From Siphonodentalium dalli (lineage: Eukaryota > Mollusca > Scaphopoda > Gadilida > Siphonodentaliidae): a stretch of DNA of 64,000 nucleotides. A program made the position numbers and the translations under genes. A model generated the notes under the pieces. It had not been told where the DNA came from and made no database searches. It saw only the letters and a list, made by a program, of their open reading frames with translations. Positions 58,711-64,000 of the stretch are shown here, piece by piece (the first letter of the stretch is position 1; each line of letters begins with the position of its first letter). The DNA lies in the NCBI GenBank assembly GCA_032622095.1, contig CP136067.1:92246707-92310706 (forward strand). The letters run 5' to 3'.

Positions 58711-58732
58711 TATAAATAGGTTGATGTTTTGG

Positions 58733-60131
58733 ACCAGATGAGTTAACCTATAATATATCCCAATGATACACATGTAACCTACGCTTAAGATCACTGATAC
58801 GGTCGATACAGGCCAGATGATTTAATCTATAAAATATCCCATCGATACACATGTAACCTACGCTTAAGATCACTGATACGGTCGATACATGCCAGATGAT
58901 TTAACCTATATATCTTTGTGTGACCCACAGATGCGAGTAAAGGGGGGATGCCCTAACATACATGTACGCTTAAGATCACTGATACGGTCGATAGAGACCA
59001 GATTATTTAACCTATAATATATCCCATTAATACACATGTAACCTGCCCATAAGATCACTTATAAGGTCGATACAGACCAGATGATTTAACCTATATATCC
59101 CATTGATACACATGTAACCTACACATAAGGTAACTGATACGGTCGCTACAGGACAGATGATTTAACCTATATATCCCATTGATACACATGTAACCTACGC
59201 TTAAGATCACTGACACGGTCGATACAGACCAGATTATATAACCTATATATCCCATTAATACACATGTAACCTACGCTTCAGATCAGCGATAAGGTCGATA
59301 CAGACCAGATTATTTAACCTCTATATCCCATTGATACACATGTAACCTACGCTTAAGATCACTGACACGGTCGATACAGACCAGATGATATAACCTATAT
59401 ATCCCATTGATACACATGTAACCTCCGCTTAACGTCACTGTTACGGTCGATACAGGCCATATGATTTAAGTTAACCTATAATATATCCCAGTGATACATA
59501 TGTAACCTACGCTTAAGATCACTGACACTGTCGATACAGGCCAGATGATTTAACCTACATATCCCATTAATACACATGCAACCTACGCTTAAGGTCACTG
59601 ATACGGTCGATACAATCATGCTAAATGATTTAACCTATATATCCCATTGATACACATGTAAACTAGCTTTAAGATAACTGATACGGTCGATACAGGCCAG
59701 ATGATTTAACCTATATATCCCATTAATACACATGTAACCTACACATAAGGTCACTGATAAGGTCGATACAGACCAGATGATTTAACCTATATATCCCATC
59801 GATACACATGTAATCTACACATAAGGTCACTGATACGGTCGACACAGGCCAGATGATTTAACCTATATATCACATTGATACACATGTAACCTACACATAA
59901 GGTCACTGATACGGTCGATACAGGCCAGATGATTTAACCTATAATATATCCCATTGATACACATGTAACCTACTCTTAAGATCACTGATACTGTCGATAC
60001 AGGCCAGATGATTTAACCTACATATCCCAGTAATACACATGCAACCTACGCTTAAGGTCACTGATACGATCGATACAATCATGCCAAATGATTTAACCTA
60101 TATATCCCATTGATACACATGTAACCTACTC
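58733..60131. repeat. 77-bp satellite array, second block
   Basis: Same monomer and orientation as 53745-56697, about 17 copies, generally more diverged (ACACATAAGGTCACTGAT and ATTAATACACATG variants). It is interrupted by a ~45-bp TTTGTGTGACCCACAGATGC insert at 58913-58957 and ends at the TTAA-flanked element at 60132. Confidence 0.93.
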
Positions 60132-60135
60132 TTAA

Positions 60136-61709
60136 CCCTTTTAACCCGACTGGCCGCAAAAGCGGCCAGCCAGAAAACGTTCATACACCCGAATGGCCGC
60201 AAAAGCGGCCAGCAGCATTCAGTGACATCATACACCTATGTAGCATGTGTATACATGTTATAACCATTGGTATATCCACTTATATCTATGTAAATGATCC
60301 TAAGGAACTTCAGCGGTGCCATGGGTGCATGTGTATGAGTTTGTTGCCGACTAGTTTGGGTAGAAAAACATGCGCATGCGCACAATAATTCAACAAACGT
60401 ATACATTATTTGAAGCGATTCGGGTAAAGCTCTACATTGTTGCGCGGTTCGCAGGATTGTAGAAAGACACCATTTCGATCACTCTTTTTGGTTTAAATTA
60501 GTGTTGCATACATAATCAGTGTTCTGTCATATGTGAGGAAGGCGCACGCAGTTTCTTATTTGAGTCGATTTGTTTCGCGCATGCGCATAGGATAAAATGA
60601 TAAATGTATGGATTTTTGTGAAATGATACAATCACATCAAGGATCTCCATAGTACATAAATTTGCGTTATACAGATGCACGTTTTGACATTGCACCAGAG
60701 TAGTACTGTGGAAATGGGTTGCGTGGTCACAATACCATCTAGTCCGATCTACTTGCGCGTGCACATCACAAAGACGTGGTCAAATCATGCATTATTGAGC
60801 AATTATGTAAAGGTTAAGACTCGTGGCACCATTTGAACATGACCATCACCGTGCCCTATAGGCGATGTCTAAGACGGGACGTAATGCCATTGAATGCACA
60901 GGGAAGTGGTGTCATTCGATCACTTGGGCTATATGCTTAGCAACCATTGATACTGTTAAATACAAACTACATGTAGGTTCAATCTTCTGACCTGATGTAT
61001 CTCCAGTTTCACAATAGGGTATTGGCTGCATAGAAAATGCCGTTTCTTAGCGCGGAATTATACGACGCTATAAGCTATAATTGCATAATACTTTCAGTTC
61101 CGGGTAGTTGCTTAGAAACCGTTACCAGGGAGTGATCGTGTGACAAAGTATACCGTTCTAAAACAAATACGTAATGACCCATGGGAACATACCTGTAAAA
61201 TTTCAGACCTGTAGCACCATTTGAACATAACCATCAGCATGTGCATGCCAAGAATGTCTAAATTGGGGCATAATACAATTGGATTCACAGGGCAATGGTG
61301 TCATTCGATCATTTGGGGTATTTGCTAGCAACCGTTGCTACACTTAAATACAAGTTAGGATCAGACTTCTGGCCAGATATATCTCAAATTTCACAATAGG
61401 GTGTTGACTGCATCAAAAACGCCATTTCCTTGGGCTGAATTACGACCGTAAAAGCTATAATTGTATTTTACTTTCAATATCGGGTAGATGCCTAGCAACC
61501 GTTACCATGGAGTGACCACGTGGCAATGTAACCAGATCGTAAAATAATCAGTGGTCCATGAGGAACATACATCTAAAGTTTCAGAAATGTGACACCACTT
61601 GAACATAAACAACACCATACATCTAAACACTGGCCACAATATAAAAAAAATACCACTGGGAGCCCAGGGTCAGGGTGTCGATCGTTGTGGGGAGCCAGGG
61701 TTCAAAGGG
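60136..61709. mobile_element. piggyBac-like non-autonomous element, 1.57 kb, in the satellite
   Basis: TTAA flanks at 60132-60135 and 61710-61713, with inverted ends CCCTTTTAACCC and GGGTTCAAAGGG. At the left are two ~42-bp units, each with a GGCCGCAAAAGCGGCC hairpin (about 60150-60211). The right half holds a direct duplication of about 380 bp, with CACCATTTGAACATRACCAT at 60829 and 61208 and a third partial CACCACTTGAACATAAAC at 61592. Frames inside (60516-60764 minus, 61599-61823 plus) show no transposase. The host TTAA is the one in the CGCTTAAG word of the satellite monomer. Confidence 0.72.
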
Positions 61710-61713
61710 TTAA

Positions 61714-61935
61714 GCGAAGGTTACATGTGTATCAATGGGATATATAGGTTATATCATCTGGCCTGTATCGACCGTGTCAGTGATTTTAAGCGTAGGTTAC
61801 ATGTGTATCAATGGGATATATAGGTTAAATAATCTGGCCTGTATCGACCGTATCAGTGATCTTAAGCGTAGGTTACATGTGTATTAATGGGATATATAGG
61901 TTAAATCATATGGCCTGTATCAGTGATCTTAATTA
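61714..61935. repeat. 77-bp satellite, third block, inverted orientation
   Basis: About 2.7 monomers run in reverse complement relative to the blocks at 53745 and 58733 (GGTTACATGTGTATCAATGG, GATATATAGGTTA, CTGGCCTGTATCGACCGT). The block starts directly at the right TTAA of the piggyBac-like element. Confidence 0.9.
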
Positions 61936-62136
61936 TTGATATAAAAAGGTCCAAAAGGAACAGTACACCTTATAACGGATTTATATCCGCGATAACACCA
62001 TTTATTCACAGCGAGTTTTAATTACAAACTAAAAACAATAATTTAGCAAATTAGCAAATACCACAGCTCCCGCGGTTGTTACGAAACAGTGCGGTTTATA
62101 AAATGAGTGTTTATGGAATTATTTGAGAGCTGTGCA

Positions 62137-62468
62137 GGGGGGGGGATTTATCCGGTCACGTATGCCAACACAAACCTTTCCCCGCAACTCAAAACATTTA
62201 TTTTTCCAATGAGTTTGGCTTAAAACACCTTAGAATATATAACAGGGGGGAATTTTTTTCCGGGCACATATGCCGATTGGGTGTATGGTCGATGGGACCA
62301 ACAAACAATCTTTTCCGCAACTCACAGGATGGGTGTCAAAAAATGGTTGGAAAAAATTGCCGAAAACGGAAAAAAGTTTGGACGCGGTGGTGGGTGGGTC
62401 CCAAACAAGGGTCGAAAGGAAAAAATCAGCATACGTGCCTGAAATTTTTTTCCGACCCTTCCCCCCCA
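62137..62468. mobile_element. G-run element family, copy 3 with an internal partial duplication
   Basis: A G-run at about 62137-62145 is followed by CGGTCACGTATGCC. A second start (GGGGGGAATTTTTTTCCGGG, CACATATGCCGATTGGGTG) lies at 62245. It ends GTGGGTGGGTCCCAAACAAG, GGTCGAAAGGAAAAAATCAG, CATACGTGCCTGAAATTTTT and a C-run at 62461-62468. The two starts look like one copy inserted in, or duplicated onto, another. Confidence 0.65.
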
Positions 62469-62616
62469 AACTGTGAGGGAATATCTGTGCATTGAGCACT
62501 TCGTATATTTACTGGTCATCGCTGAATGGACAACAACTTTCAAAATGTTACCATCAAGTGTAACACGTGATGTGACGCTATCTCAGCCAATCAGAAGAGA
62601 GGAGAATGGGATGAAG

Positions 62617-62682
62617 GATATCAATAGGCTTTGTCACCCGCTCGAGAACGGAATGTCTCAGCGGGTGACAAATTTCAATATC
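62617..62682. repeat. Hairpin with ~20-bp arms
   Basis: GATATCAATAGGCTTTGTCA with CCCGCT at the left pairs with AGCGGGTGACAAATTTCAAT and ATC at the right, across a short loop with CTCGAGAACGGAATGTCTC. Confidence 0.6.
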
Positions 62683-63058
62683 TCCCGAGAAGAAGGGCAG
62701 CTACTGTTTTGTTATCAGACTTCAAACTTGTGGCAAGCGCGATAACCCAATTGAAGATATCGTCGTACGTGTCTCGAAAGTGACGCTGTGTCATTATTAT
62801 GTTTAGTTCACGCATACAGCAGGAGGGTTAACTCTTTCAGCAACAGTATACCGAGTTTACTCAGCGATTTAATCATGTCAGTGATGTTGATCTCATCATC
62901 CTCTTCATGACACAATGAACACACAACACACCACAACATTAATTGATAAGAAAACCATAGTCAGAAATGTTAACGCCCTCAATTTCCTATTATTAGGCTT
63001 ACATAGAATAAAAATATAGACAATAGTTAACTGTCATCAGCGACGAACGAAGTTTCTC
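62683..63058. other. Gene-free stretch
   Basis: Nothing recognised. Confidence 0.4.
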
Positions 63059-63131
63059 CTCGAGTGAGATGCGCAGGATTAGTTTTCACGAGGCGTTAGC
63101 CGAGTGAAAAATAATCCTCGCATCTCACGAG
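63059..63131. repeat. Hairpin next to the LINE fragment
   Basis: CTCGAGTGAGATGCGCAGGA with TTA at 63059-63081 pairs with TAATCCTCGCATCTCACGAG at 63112-63131 (two small bulges). The inner TTTTCAC / GTGAAAA also pair. The LINE homology begins at its right edge. Confidence 0.65.
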
Positions 63132-63542
63132 ATATGGGAGATATGATAGAAGTGTACAAGCTAACACACGGATTTTATAACATAGACAGATGTGTGTTTT
63201 TTGAAGACACACTCCACAAAGGAACACGTGGACACAAGCATAAGATGCAAAATAAAATAACTGTCAAAGATGTGCGAAAATATTTCTTTTCCCAGAGAGT
63301 GATTACAAGCTGGACTAGTTTATCGGATTATATTGTTTCCACCGAATCGGTTCAACAGTTCAAGGAGCTATTCGATAACAACTGTTATAACGAGCGGTAT
63401 CTGTATGACTAAACGTCAAGGATAACTTTAAATCTGAATTCATTCATTTACGTTATTCTATACATGTATGTTATTATGTGAAAGGGGTAAAAGTCATGGC
63501 GACTTACTCCCCAAACATTGATGATGATGATGATGATGATAT
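63129..63542 (+). pseudogene. 5'-truncated LINE: C-terminal end of reverse transcriptase protein and GAT tail
   Basis: The frame to 63412 encodes the typical C-terminal tail of jockey/CR1-like LINE polyproteins: GDMIEVYKLTHGFYNID, then TRGHKHKM, VRKYFFSQRVITSWTSLSDY and SVQQFKELFDNN. This lies downstream of the reverse transcriptase domain and has no catalytic residues. A short 3' untranslated stretch follows, ending in an uninterrupted GAT microsatellite at about 63519-63542, the kind of simple tail such LINEs carry. 5' truncation is usual for LINE insertions; here it coincides with the edge of a hairpin. The open frame extends upstream to ATG 63104, but those residues come from the hairpin. 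Confidence 0.72.
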
Positions 63543-63939
63543 ATGCGAAGCGGTCAAGTTATCCGCGCAGGTTGAGCTTTCGCGGAATACATCACGCGGC
63601 GGTAGGCACATTTCGCATAGTGAACTACAACAGATAATTATTACGAATAGGGTAATGTTTGACAAGAATTTGTTTTCTTTCTCTTCGTTGTCGTTTTCCC
63701 GTATTCGTTGTTACGACTATGATTTCGGATTTTCAACAGAACTCACAAATACATCATGTAGTAAGAAGTACGCGGTCTTTTCTAAGCCCCCAATGTTGAA
63801 GATGATACTGAGATTATGCACTTAAATTGTTATCGCCATTTGGCCTTAATTTGTACATATTAGTGGTAATCAAATAGTATGTCATCGTGAAACGCGAGAA
63901 TCTTGCTAAACCCAAAGCGCTAAGTTATGACCTGATAAA
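63543..63939. other. Gene-free stretch after the LINE tail
   Basis: A frame at 63478-63825 (+, 115 codons) reads through the GAT tail as an Asp run. Its remainder has no recognisable feature, and I treat it as spurious. Confidence 0.4.
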
Positions 63940-64000
63940 ATGTAATTTGTGTGGTGGATTCTGTCACACCATGGTAGATAAACGTGTTATACATGACATA
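63940..64000. mobile_element. Start of a palindromic dispersed element, cut by the window edge
   Basis: TGTAATTTGTGTGGTGGATT, CTGTCACACCATGGTAGATA and CGTGTTATACA match 17205-17256, so a third member of that family continues past the window. Confidence 0.6.

Larger units (their letters stand above)
56698..58732. mobile_element. 2.0-kb block interrupting the 77-bp satellite
   Basis: Satellite stops at AACCTATAATA (56697) and resumes at GACCAGATGAGTTAACCTAT (about 58731). The block begins CTTTGTGTGACCCACATTAT and GTGTAAAGGGGGATGCCC; a short relative of that sequence also interrupts the satellite at 58913-58957. It contains the ~125-bp repeat at 57890-58290 and the dispersed repeat at 58430-58710. 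No transposase was found, so the mechanism of insertion is unknown. Confidence 0.5.

Noticed and set aside
63478-63825. 115-codon frame with an Asp run
   Set aside because: The Asp run is the GAT tail of the LINE; the rest is unrelated flank.

Overview
This window looks like accessory, repeat-dominated DNA from an animal genome. It is AT-rich, with no operons and no recognisable host exons. It carries metazoan-style transposon families: a tRNA-derived SINE, LINE fragments, piggyBac-, Harbinger- and mariner-type non-autonomous elements, and a Polinton-like viral fragment. A marine invertebrate, perhaps a lophotrochozoan such as a mollusc, is my best guess. That rests on the overall repeat style and is not proven by any single gene.

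The only compact, clearly protein-coding block is at 1-2350. It is a virus-like gene cluster on the + strand: a basic tail cut by the window edge, a capsid-like protein of the F54H12.2 family (frameshifted near its N-terminus), a small Cys/His protein, and an adenain-type cysteine protease. Spacing is 2 bp at the first junction, and the later genes overlap. The order and the protease suggest a Polinton/Maverick-like integrated element, apparently incomplete, since no polymerase, integrase or packaging ATPase is visible here.

The rest is repeats. Main tandem arrays: 75-bp units at 4560-7957, 36-bp at 9766-10181, 68-bp at 10505-11645, ~382-bp at 30057-33060, 78-bp at 39318-40310, 62-bp at 41770-44385, and 76-79-bp at 53745-56697, 58733-60131 and (inverted) 61714-61935. 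Several show higher-order structure: an 8-mer of 496 bp in the 62-bp array, and a ~792-bp duplication in the 77-bp array.

Between the arrays lie non-autonomous DNA transposons recognised by terminal inverted repeats, target duplications and recurrence inside the window. They include three 213-bp perfect-hairpin elements flanked by TA (17676, 21836, 36275), and TTAA-flanked piggyBac-like elements (23572, 35700, 60136). A family of ~350 bp with CAGCCTGTTCTC.../CAACATATCCTC... ends has about six substantially complete copies plus fragments. One copy is split by a 950-bp TAA-flanked Harbinger-like element (15429-16378). Two foldback elements have arms built of inverted short tandem repeats (2789-3135, 28465-28920). 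Coding remnants of retroelements are a decayed LINE ORF1 (38012-38840, minus) and a 5'-truncated LINE reverse-transcriptase tail ending in a GAT microsatellite (63129-63542). A further decayed minus-strand coding region at 46020-47040 was not identified.
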